Positions 22,240 through 32,024 of a stretch of 64,000 bases of DNA are shown here, piece after piece; position 1 is the stretch's first letter; the number at the start of each line of letters is the position of its first letter. The DNA is from Saussurea involucrata (taxonomy: Eukaryota > Streptophyta > Magnoliopsida > Asterales > Asteraceae): assembly GCA_033807775.1 (NCBI GenBank), contig CM066319.1:142216983-142280982 (forward strand). Direction: 5' to 3'. The position numbers and the translations under genes were made by a program. The notes beneath the pieces were generated by a model, which worked only from the letters and a program-made list of their open reading frames with translations, was not told the origin of the DNA and searched no databases.

Positions 22240-23241
22240 TCCTCTCCCCTGCTTGAGGCTACCACTGAAGCTCCTCTACAACAACAACAAATAATCCCAG
22301 CGCTCAACGTTGAAGAACCAATAATCCCAGTCTTTGTTCTGGAAGAGACTGAAGTACTAGCTGAAGAAGAAGAACTGCTTTCCCACCCCATAAAGCCTTC
22401 TCTGACTCCTCAAAGGTCAGATGAAGATGAACGAAGAAGGAAAGCAGCAATGATCCAAAGAATAGAAAATCAACGCCTGATTCCTCCTCACCTCAGATGC
22501 TTGACATCCAAGGAAATTGCTGAAGCCTTGAAGGCTGAAAAAATTCTTGCTGAAAAACAGAAGGCTGAGCTTAGTGACAAAAACTTTTCTAAGGAACTAG
22601 CCCAACGTTCAGTAAAGGATTCACAACTGAAGAAGTTTCCCCTGGCTGTCCAGTAAAAACTGTTGAAAGAGGCAAAGAAGAAAAATCAGGAAAAGGTCAA
22701 GGTCAGTGCTTCTACACTGACCTGGTGTAAAAAGAAGCTCCATTTCCGAAGTTTACCCTCAAAAATACAATCTATAAACCTGAAAGGGAGAATTGTCAAA
22801 GGAGTATCTATTATCGATGTTCAGATAATCATAGAGAATGGCGACAAGAAAGAACCAAAGAGAACGAAGACTCCACCCTCTTCAGGCCTGGTTTTAAGAA
22901 ACGAAACAGGGATTGAATTTTCCAATGAAGCAGTGCTTGCTCCCAATCTTGATCTCTCTGGTCTCGACATCTCCTTACCTCCTGCTGAAGACTTTGTACC
23001 TGGTAAAGTACTCAATGAACCCTTCGGCATTTTCTTTTATGACTACACCGGTCGCAGATGCTTTCAACGTGTCTCTGAGTTATATAAAACTCCCATCGAA
23101 CAACTCAGAGATCTACTATACTGGTGCGACTACAATCATGACCTTCTCGGATCATTCCTGAATCCCCTCATCTATCGCGAAGCAAAAGTTAGACGGGATC
23201 AGGAAGTAATAGCCCTGATTGGAGGATTCCAGAAAAACTGA

Positions 23242-23534
23242 CACTCTTAATGAACTTCTCGTCAAGAAAGAACCTGAGTAGCTGATAAGATCATCTTTTT
23301 GTATTCTTCTATCTTGTCAGCTTATAACTTTTTGTACTTATAATTTTTCCACTTCCTTTGTAATCTTTTACGAATCTAATGAAAAATTTCAATGAAGTAC
23401 TTTACTCCATCAGTACTAAAAAAGATCCCTGAAAAACAGTAAATGGGACATGTATTTATGAGTCCTTTTTATCCTTATGTTTTTAACTTAGAAATTTTCT
23501 TTTATTGCTATGTCATCATCAAATAAGGGGAGAT
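23242..23534 (+). other. 3' untranslated region and PPT of element B
   Basis: Non-coding tail of element B. It ends in the purine tract AAATAAGGGGAGAT (about 23521-23534), directly before the 3' LTR. Confidence 0.75.
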
Positions 23535-24496
23535 TGTTGATCCAAACCCTCAGTGATTTGATAATGACTCTGAGAAACACTTAGTGAAAATTATAAGTAA
23601 ACAATATGTATTAATGTTTTGCCATCTATGAAAAATATACTATGTCTGTTTAGTATCGTTGATGGAAACATACGCTTTAATTTTATACTTCAGCGAACAC
23701 TGTACATCAGTGAGCCCTGAGCCTATTTAGTCTCACTGATGATTGCTGAAAGCTTTATCTATAATTGTTTGCTTATGATCCCTAAAGACAAGATTCGCGT
23801 CAACCAAGTTCAAAGCTGAAATCGAAGACCAAGATGAAGAACGAGTGACTAAGTCTACTAGTGACCTGACGAGGATATCAGCGAAGACAAGATTTGTCCA
23901 TTCCACGCGAAGTTTCAAGTAGAAGACTTCAGCGAACGCTGAACTTTATCATTCGCTGATAAAGATCCATTCAACGAATGCTGATCATGAAGCATGTTCT
24001 ACAAGCAACTTTTGTCTTATCTCCTTGCACGCAGATTTTGTCAGAACGGACATCCCTTTTGTCCAGGATCGTACAAACCACTCTGCAACTACACTGTTCA
24101 TCATGCGACCACTAGGATGTTTGCTAAAGTCAAATTCATGCAACCAACCAGAAGCTGTCATGTGTAAAGGTATACTGACTTGCATTAAATGCATGCAGTA
24201 TAAATAGAGAACCCTACTTCATTTGTAAAGTGCTCGGATTTTCTCTCGGTGAACTACTTAGTGCAAGAAAACTCTCCTTAGTTTTCGAAATCTTCTTTTG
24301 CTCTATTTTCTAGTGCAAGAATTCTGTGTGATTCTCATAGTTTGTTTAGGTTAGGTTTTTTAACTTGATCTTATTCCACAACAAACTGTAAATTGTTTGA
24401 TATATATCAATAAACAATTTAGAAATATAAAAATTTGTGTTTGTATTCAACCCCCCCCCCCCTTCTACAAACTTGTATAACCCTTCGGGACCAACA
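23535..24496 (+). repeat. 3' LTR of element B (962 bp)
   Basis: TGTTGATCC...GGGACCAACA, the same family as 7134-8105 and 41883-42825. It includes the TATA box at about 24200 (GCAGTATAAATAG), a run of 12 C (24451-24462) and the terminal CCCTTCGGG hairpin. Confidence 0.92.
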
Positions 24497-26878
24497 GAAT
24501 GACTATAGCTCTACATTGTTTACAATATGTTCACAACTTAGGTTTTGTGGAAAAAGTGTTACTGATGCGGATGTTGGAGAAAACCTACTCCATTTGCATG
24601 CATCAAACATTACTTTGCAACAACAATATCGACTACAGAGATTCACACGAATTCTAAGCTTAATTCATGTTTACTTGTTGCAGAACAAAATAATGAACTT
24701 TTGATGAAAAACCATTAATCACGTCTGACAGGTTCATTAGCATTTCCTAAAGAAAATGTTATAAATTATGATAGTCCTATAAATAATTTTCGTGGACAGG
24801 GACGTGATCGTGGACGAAGTCGTGTCACTTCGGTCAAAATCATTTTTCTACTCGAAACTACAACTATGGCTGAGGCCACCCTTACGGTCATGGTCGTAGT
24901 TTTAATCGTGGTCGTGGGCAAAGAGAAAATAGCCATCATGATCCACAAGGGTATAAGACCCAATCACAAAATAAGCTCAAAATGACAAAACATGATGGCA
25001 TAACAAGTCATTCTCATAATCCTGAAGGTTCTTGTTACAGATGTGGTACCACAGAACACTGGTCAAGGACATGCCGCATACATCCGCATCTTTGTCAGCT
25101 CTATGAAGAATCTCTTAAAGGAAAAGAGAAAGAAGTAAACCATAAGGACAACATTAAGCAAATGTTGGAGACTTGTGTATACCAGATAGTGGTACCAAAC
25201 ACACCATCCTGAAAGCTAAAATATATTTTTCTAAGTTAAAACCAACAAAAGGAACAATACATATTATACAGGTCATGTACCCATATATTTTTCTAAGTTA
25301 AAACCAACAAAAGCAACAATGCATACTATACAAGTCATGATAGAAGGAATAGGAACAACTCATTTTTATTACCGAATGGTACAAAGTTCATTATAAGCAA
25401 TGTTTTGTTTTCTCCCAAATTGAAAACAAATCTATTAAGTTTCAATGACATATATCGTAATAGATATGATACTCGAACAATGACCTCAGGAAATGAGAAA
25501 AATATGTATATTATTGATAAGAATCGTGTACTAGAGAAACTACCAATACTTCATTTTGGTTTACATTATACATATATAAATATGGTTGAAACAAATATAG
25601 TAGTTAAAGAAAATATTGTGATCCTGCAATATTTACTTTACAGCATGACATATTAGGCCATCCAGGATAGCAGTGATGCACAAGATAATTGGAAGTACAC
25701 ATGGACATCCAATGAAAGACCAGAAGTTCCCTCAAACAAGTAAAGTTACTTCATGTGCATCTTGTTCACTTGGAAAATTAATTGTGAGACATTCACCATC
25801 TAAAATTGAAAAGGAATCACCCAAGGTGATGTATGTGGACCAATTCATCCACCATGTGGACCATTTAGATACTTCATGGTCATAATAGATGCATCAAGTA
25901 GATAGTCTCATTTTTGCCTCTTATCAAATCGTAATGTGGCATTTGCAAAGTTTCTTGCTCAAATTATTAAACTAAGAGGACACTTTCCAAATTATTCTAT
26001 TATAAAGGTGAGACTTGGTAATGCTAGTGAATTTACATCTCAAGCCTTCAATGATTATTGCATGTTTGTAGGAATTGTTGTTGAACATCCAGTTGCGCAT
26101 GTTCACCCACAAAATGGTTTAGCTGGATCATTATCTAAATGTCTCCAACTAATAACTAGACCATTGATAATGAGAAGAAAACTTCCAGTTTCTAAATGGA
26201 TTATGGGGTAATTCAATTTTACTTGTTGCATCATTAGTTCGCATGAGACCGGGTGCGTATCATACATACATTCCTCTACAACTTGCTTTTGGTCAAGAGC
26301 CAAATATTTCCCACCTTAGAATTTTTAGATGTGCAGTATATGTCCATATTGCACCACCACAACGCACAAAACGGATCCTCAAAGTAGGTTGGAAATATAT
26401 GTTGGATATGAAACATCTTCTATCATAAGATTTCTTGAACCACTGACGGATGATGTTTTTTCAACACGTTTTGCTGATTGCCATTTTAACGAGACTATGT
26501 TCCCCGTATTAGGGGGAGAAAAAAATACAGGAAAAGGATATTTCATGGTGTCAACAAGAAACAATGTGAAACAGAAGTGCAAAAGATAATGCATTTACAA
26601 GAAATTGAAAATCAATTACCAGATGCATTTACTAATACAAAAGGAGTGATCAAATCTTACATAACAGTTGTGAATGTTCCAATTCGAATTGAAGTCCCGT
26701 TTGGACAAACAAATGATAAAGTCACGGAAGAGTTTAAAGCACGCCTAAAGCGTGAAAGACCATTGGGTTCTAAAGATAAAAATCCCCGAAAAAGAAAAGG
26801 AACTGAAATTGCAAATGGTAACGAACAAAGTATTCCCGAAGAAATACAAAATATCAAAACTTCCCCAGAATAGGAAAT
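24497..26878 (+). pseudogene. Decayed Ty1/copia fragment F (gag to end of integrase)
   Basis: Gag remnant (QLRFCGKSVTDAD, HASNITLQQQYR), a Gly/Arg-rich stretch, the CCHC knuckle CYRCGTTEHWSRTC (about 25035), a GAG-pre-integrase region (HGHPMKDQKFPQ) and a decayed integrase (VEHPVAHVHPQNGLA, LAFGQEPNISHLRIF). Frameshifts and stops abound. Element B's 3' LTR interrupts the gag at 24496. The sequence runs into the assembly gap, so RT and RNase H are not seen. It is a different copia lineage from A, B and G. Confidence 0.85.
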
Positions 26879-27378
26879 NNNNNNNNNNNNNNNNNNNNNN
26901 NNNNNNNNNNNNNNNNNNNNNNNNNNNNNNNNNNNNNNNNNNNNNNNNNNNNNNNNNNNNNNNNNNNNNNNNNNNNNNNNNNNNNNNNNNNNNNNNNNNN
27001 NNNNNNNNNNNNNNNNNNNNNNNNNNNNNNNNNNNNNNNNNNNNNNNNNNNNNNNNNNNNNNNNNNNNNNNNNNNNNNNNNNNNNNNNNNNNNNNNNNNN
27101 NNNNNNNNNNNNNNNNNNNNNNNNNNNNNNNNNNNNNNNNNNNNNNNNNNNNNNNNNNNNNNNNNNNNNNNNNNNNNNNNNNNNNNNNNNNNNNNNNNNN
27201 NNNNNNNNNNNNNNNNNNNNNNNNNNNNNNNNNNNNNNNNNNNNNNNNNNNNNNNNNNNNNNNNNNNNNNNNNNNNNNNNNNNNNNNNNNNNNNNNNNNN
27301 NNNNNNNNNNNNNNNNNNNNNNNNNNNNNNNNNNNNNNNNNNNNNNNNNNNNNNNNNNNNNNNNNNNNNNNNNNNNNN
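26879..27378. other. Assembly gap (500 N)
   Basis: Exactly 500 unknown bases, probably a placeholder of unknown true size. Left is copia F; right is an intron of the PNPase gene. No open frame across it is meaningful. Confidence 0.99.
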
Positions 27379-27612
27379 TATCTATATTTGTAGTATATTA
27401 TATATGCATATATACATATAAATGTCATCTATTTTGGTGTATATATATTTCCGCTTCGGGGCTTACACCTCGGACCGTCTCGAGGCCCGATTCCGCCTTT
27501 TAAAACCTTGATTGAAATCAAAATGAAAAAAACCAGGGAAAACACAGAGGGGAGAGGGGAGGTTCCCGAGCGGGGGGAGAGAGAGAGAGAGAGGTGAAAA
27601 GTAGATTACTAC
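27379..27612 (-). other. Start of PNPase intron 3, with a GC-rich repeat fragment
   Basis: TA-rich sequence (27379-27445) is followed by a GC-rich palindromic patch (CCTCGGACCGTCTCGAGG, about 27471-27488) and a TTTTAAAACC end, resembling a dispersed short repeat. A (GA)n tract lies at about 27577-27593. No exon 4 of the PNPase is visible. Confidence 0.5.
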
Positions 27613-29277
27613 CTCATCCATGCTTGGATTTACAACAAGATGCCCATCAATCCTCCCTACACGTATCATTCCAATGGGACCACCCCACGGTATATCCGAT
27701 AACATAAGAGCAGCAGAAGTGGCGTTAGCCGCCATTACATCTGGATCTTGCTTCCCATCAGAAGAAAGCACGCTAGCCATCACCTACAGAAATTCACCAA
27801 TCTTGAGAGAAAGTACAAACAAATACTACAAACAAGGAGAGAACTGAAAAAGAAACAGCTAACAAGCTTTTATATCACACATACCTGAACCTCATGGAAA
27901 AATCCAGCTGGAAAAAGTGGCCGAATAGGCCGATCAATTAAACGCCCACAAAGAAGTTCTCGTTCTTTAGGAGCACCCTCCCTTCGCATATATGTGCCCG
28001 GAATCACTCCTTGGGCAAAATGTTTCTCTTGATAATCGACCTGACATCGTCAGAAAACTCATATGGAAGACATGTGAAATCTTTCTCAATGCAAACATGC
28101 AGGAGAGACGCGTTACTCAGGGGCATTGGTTTTATTATTCATAGTTCTGGATTTTTAGATTAATACCAAGATTACCTACCATAATAATTTACACCGTTGC
28201 CGCCTCGACTCAAGAGGATAGACCAATAACAATACAACTCAGACATGAGCATGTCACAAACTATACAGATTCTTCTTCCTGGTAAGAATGATAACCTTAA
28301 GGTATATCTTTAGCTATCTTTAAACATTCGCCTCGGCACTTCGATTGATCAATACCAAGACTTCGATAGACAACCATAAAATCAAAACTCGGTGTTATCT
28401 CACTCTCTATCCGTACGATCAACCATCCTAGATGATCTATGTCATGTACTCATGTATCATCAATCGACGATTTTTGCCACCACGTGAACTGATAAATTTT
28501 TCATACTTTAATTGCAAATACAAGTTCAAAAATTCTAAAACTCTTAGTGATTTGTGTACGACTAAAGTAAACCAACATAGCTGAAAAAAACATAAAAAAT
28601 AATACTATAGCATATAGAGAGAAGGATCAAACGATTTGAGGTCCTATCAACAGTGAGTAGCATTTGAAATGGTTTGTCCATATCCATGCACACACGTGTG
28701 TATATATAATTATACATATAACATCATCACCTATGAAGGTTCAAATTCTATAGAAAAATCTAACCCAGCAGTGACGCTGTTTCTTTTCCTTGATTCTGTA
28801 TTTGTTATTGTTTTGTTGTGTACTAGTCAATGTTAGATTTTTTCAGACCAAATAAATTCTTCATATATAGTTCAAAATGTGAACAAAATGAAATAAAATA
28901 TCTGCATCAGTGCAGGACATACGTACAGTGAGAGGCAAAAAATCGCGGACGCCGTCGCCTTTAGCTGAGCAAACTGTGGAGAGCACTTTAGTATCCTCCA
29001 TGCCTAATACAACCGCACCATTGGCGAACCGCGCGATCTTCCCTGTTTCTAACGTAATTAGCCGTGAACCAATTTCGAATTCTTCTCTGAAGGTTTCAAG
29101 GACTTTAGTTCTGGAAATCGGAGTTTCAGAATCCGCCGGCGAAGTCGAAGTTGACGTCGCAAAGCTGCGGCGGCGGCCGGTGGTAACGGTACGGCAGCAA
29201 CATAAACTTCTCCATCGGATGCCATAGAGTAGAGAAGAGACGAGCTGGTTTTTTCTGGTAATCGCCACCGAAGCCAT
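27613..29277 (-). CDS. PNP2: Mitochondrial-type polyribonucleotide nucleotidyltransferase (PNPase), exons 1-3 only
   Basis: PNPase degrades and trims RNA 3' to 5' by phosphorolysis; the plant mitochondrial form processes and surveys organelle transcripts. Exon 1 (28927-29277, 117 codons) begins with an Arg/Ser-rich presequence typical of mitochondrial import. It continues into the first RNase PH domain (ARFANGAVVLGMEDTKV, RDFLPLT). Exon 2 (27885-28040, 52 codons) has VDYQEKHFAQG, REGAPKERELLCGR and RPIRPLFPAGFFHE. Exon 3 (27613-27783, 57 codons) has VLSSDGKQDPD, LMLSDIPWGGPIG and VVNPSMDE. All junctions obey GT-AG and keep phase 0. The ATG has a good context (CGCCATGG). The full protein should be about 900-1,000 residues; the rest is lost at or beyond the gap. 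Introns 1 (886 bp) and 2 (101 bp) show no genes. Confidence 0.93.
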
Positions 29278-30600
29278 GGCGAGAGTGAAGCTTCCGGAGA
29301 AGAGGTTTAGGGGTTGTTTGGCAGTTACCGGATGATTTAGTGCAGCATGATTAAGTGACCAGAATGGTTAAGAGAGTCTGTATAATTTAGTGTCAGATAA
29401 AAAATGATTATTTGGAAACTGCTCTGATTTGAATGAACAGTCTGAATGGCATAAAATTACCATTTAACCCCCAGTTTTGTGTTTAATGAAAAATAACGTT
29501 TAACAAAAGTTCCGACTAAAATTTCTAAAAGAAAACTAGAAAATAATTAATAGTCCAAGCCAATACATGATATCTTATCAGTCTAAACAAACACAACAAT
29601 GCATGTTCAAGTTTTGGCATAACAAAAAATCACATGAAATGCAAGTTTAAACACAAAATTTTGCGTACAACATATAATTTGAAGCATTTAACACCGATGG
29701 ATTTGCAATCTCATTTCGCAAATTAGCCATGTACTCATTGTCTTGGGGACCCCAAGGTGTTGCATCCATCTCTTCTCCCTCGCCTCCCTCATTTTGTTCT
29801 TGTGTATACATGCTTCAAGAAACGTTTGCGGCACCACACACTCTTTTTTCCAACTTATTCTACGTCTTTTTGGTTGTGAACCCTCACCAACATTTTCCAC
29901 ACCTATGGGCAATCAAGATTGAAATCCTAACAAATGACCATATATAATATATCCTAATAAAAGCACCAATATATGTATACAACGATGCATCAACCCACCC
30001 TCAAATTTCATTCATATAGAATTGATACTAAAGGCACCAATATATGCAAATAACTTTTATCATGAACAAAACCATACAAACAAAAACCTATCATTTTCAA
30101 AAAAAAAGCCATACAAAAAAAACATCACAGGTACCAATTTGGAGTTCAAACAGTGGGTTTTATAATGCACACAATGGGTTTTCAAACAGTGGGTTCATCT
30201 CCAAATCACAAACAATTGGGTTTTCAAACACGGTGTTCATCAAGTACAATCATCTCCGAATCACAAACAATTGGGTTTTATACAATACTAAAATCACAGC
30301 TACCAATTTGGAGAAGAAGAAATGGGTTAAACCGATTCAAATCACACATGAAGTTTCACACCCTTTAGAACAATATTAAAATCGCAGGTATCAATTTGGA
30401 GAACAAAGTGTTGTTCACCTCTTTCAATCGGTAAAAGCAAAGAGAAATCGAGAGGTTCCCCTGTCCCTGTGTCTTCGCGATCGATTGGTGAAAGATTGGA
30501 GCGAAGAAAGGCAGAAATCGAATATTTAGGGTTTATAATGCACACAATGCACACAATGGGTTTTCAAACAGAGGGTTTAGGGTTTAACAAAATAGGGGAA
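29278..30600. mobile_element. PIF/Harbinger-like remnant upstream of the PNPase gene
   Basis: About 35 bp upstream of the PNPase ATG begins GGGGTTGTTTGGCAGTTACC, a start typical of Harbinger/Tourist TIRs. On the minus strand, 29659-29800 encodes a fragment ending EYMANLRNEIANPSVLNAS, resembling the C-terminus of PIF/Harbinger DDE transposases. A decayed upstream piece contains TFLEACIHKN. From 30130 to 30590 a GGGTTTTCAAACAGTGGGTT-like unit recurs. No matching right TIR was found, so the limits are uncertain. This piece probably overlaps the PNPase promoter. Confidence 0.45.
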
Positions 30601-30820
30601 TATGCCACCTGCTAGTGCTACTGCTACCATTTTTAAAAACAAAAATATTTAATCATTTTATTCTTTTATTTGGATTTATTTACTAGAGAAAATGCATTAA
30701 ATTAAAATGATAATAATTGAATAAAATCTAAAGAAAGTATTTACTTAAAGAAATATATTGGTATGATAAATGTTTTATATAATTTAATTATTAAGATAAA
30801 TGTTTTATATAATTTAATAA
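30601..30820. other. AT-rich intergenic sequence
   Basis: About 80% A+T with a short direct repeat (ATAAATGTTTTATATAATTTAAT at about 30767-30820, written here only as a description of the unit). No gene seen. Confidence 0.4.
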
Positions 30821-30839
30821 TCTATATATATATATATAA

Positions 30840-32024
30840 GGCCATCATCAGCGCTCCGTAGAAGCCCTCAAGCGCCACATCAGCGCAGCCCTCAAGCCCT
30901 AAAGACCCCAGCACTACCCCCAAGTTCTCTTGCCACCTCATTTTTTAATTCTTTTATTTATACATTTAATTATTTAACAAAATAAAAATATTTATATATT
31001 TTTTAATAAATAAAAATAAGATAAATAATAAAAATAAAAATTCATATCATTCATTCAAAAATTAAAAATTACAAAATACAAAACACTACCAATTATGAAA
31101 ACTTTTAATTTGCTCTTTTCTCGTTAAAGTAACCCTCAAAACGTCTCCCGTAAGGTGATCATGCGGGGTCATGAAAAACGCGAAGTCTTTCTAAAATCGT
31201 TTTTCTCGTTCGATTTCTCGTTCGTGTTCCAACCTTTGAACTTCGAGATCGAGTTTTTTCATTTTGTATTCCATTGTATCATCAATCTTGTCGTTGAATG
31301 TCGTCAACAACTGAGTAACACTTTCGTTCGTATTCGTCCCGGACGTATTACTCGTTGATGTTTTTTTGCCTTGTTTCTCCCGATGGGTCGTTGAAGTTGC
31401 TCGATGAAGTTGTCGTCATCGTCATCATCGGAAGGTTTGGTACGTTTTGAACCCCGCGATGAAGTTGTCGTCATCGTTGGAACGGCTCCCCATTTTGGAC
31501 ATTTTTTAGGACTTCCCAAGCTTGTTCGTGAGTGAAAGCAAACCCAACTTGTGCTCGGTAGCGTTCTTGTGCCATTCGTGAAATGTCGGCCTCACTCATT
31601 CCGCTTGATCTATTAGTGACCAAGTTGTTGTAGAAGCCGCCAAAAGAATTTATTCTTTTATTAAGGTCGTTGAACTTCGTGTTGAGTTGATGAGTTGTTC
31701 TATAATTTCCGCGACCCATCGAACTAAAGAACACTTCCCCGATTCGGGTCCAAAAACTATCTACATTTTTCAAGATTGAGGTTGAGGGTTAATATATATA
31801 GTGTGATTAAATTGAAAAAAATTAATTTTTTTTTATAAAAGTAGCCGTTGGATTTATTTATTTTCAAGATTTAAAAAAAAAATACAAAAGTAGTCGTTGG
31901 AGGCAATCGGGTTCCTCGGGTTTGAAAGCCCGGAGGCCGAGCCCACAGCCCAAGCCCGCAGGACCCCCACCACTACCCGAGGGAGCCCGCAGCGAGCCCG
32001 AGCCCGTGGGCGCTGCGGATGGCC
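30840..32024. mobile_element. PIF/Harbinger element with TAA target duplication
   Basis: The terminal inverted repeats match as GGCCATCATCAGCGCTCC against GGCCATCCGCAGCGCCCA (rc of the right end). They are flanked by TAA on both sides (30837-30839 and 32025-32027), the 3-bp duplication of PIF/Harbinger. Subterminal regions are GC-rich (31900-32020). It carries an ORF1 pseudogene but no DDE transposase, so it is non-autonomous. It lies inside the 5' end of the Helitron. Confidence 0.8.
31304..31790 (-). pseudogene. Harbinger ORF1-like (Myb/SANT, NAM-associated) protein, frameshifted
   Basis: The minus-strand peptide FWTRIGEVFFSSMGRGNYRT, then LNTKFNDLNKRINSFGGFYNN and a FAFTHEQAWEVLKN segment, matches the Myb/SANT-like accessory proteins of PIF/Harbinger elements. 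These are often annotated as glutathione S-transferase T3-like or NAM-associated proteins. A second frame (31304-31519) continues with KWGAVPT, RGSKRTKPS and an Asp run. The frames overlap at about 31471-31519, so a frameshift splits the gene. The protein would bind element ends and recruit the transposase. Confidence 0.65.

Larger units (their letters stand above)
19454..23241 (+). pseudogene. Additional ORF (aORF) of element B: two-intron gene with coiled coil
   Basis: Inferred exons: 19454-20953, 21035-22083 and 22240-23241. Exon 1 encodes an N-terminal globular domain (PPAHQNLLTQFWY, MPSELNFIFAHVISYMTAK, YPRFISAILQMVLHKSYP), then a Ser/Thr/Pro linker with a basic NLS-like patch (KKRKHSSTQLGSHKSKKP). 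Exon 2 encodes a roughly 150-residue Ser/Thr-rich coiled coil (PNLGSISTSLKDIADKVDSL onward) and an acidic region. Exon 3 encodes a Lys/Glu helix and a conserved domain ending FGIFFYDYTGRRCFQR and TPIEQLRDLLYWC. Damage: a frameshift near 19620, a TAA near 20514, a stop near 22656 and a mutated intron-1 acceptor (GG instead of AG). There is no transmembrane segment or signal peptide. Function unknown; it occupies the position of Sirevirus env-like ORFs. Confidence 0.75.
8106..24496 (+). mobile_element. Sirevirus-like copia element B (5' part missing), hosting nested insertions
   Basis: This plus-strand relative of A and G begins abruptly in the GAG-pre-integrase region because A inserted there. 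It runs through a decayed pol (to 11064), the pol-aORF spacer (11065-11924), a block of nested elements (11925-19301), the rest of the spacer and the aORF (19454-23241). It ends with a PPT and a 3' LTR (23535-24496). The order is the same as in G. The assignment of the aORF half to the same insertion as the pol half rests on order and orientation; no target duplication for the nested block could be shown. Confidence 0.75.

Noticed and set aside
26745..27428. Open frames of more than 200 codons across the N block on both strands
   Set aside because: They consist mostly of unknown residues from the assembly gap and are artefacts.
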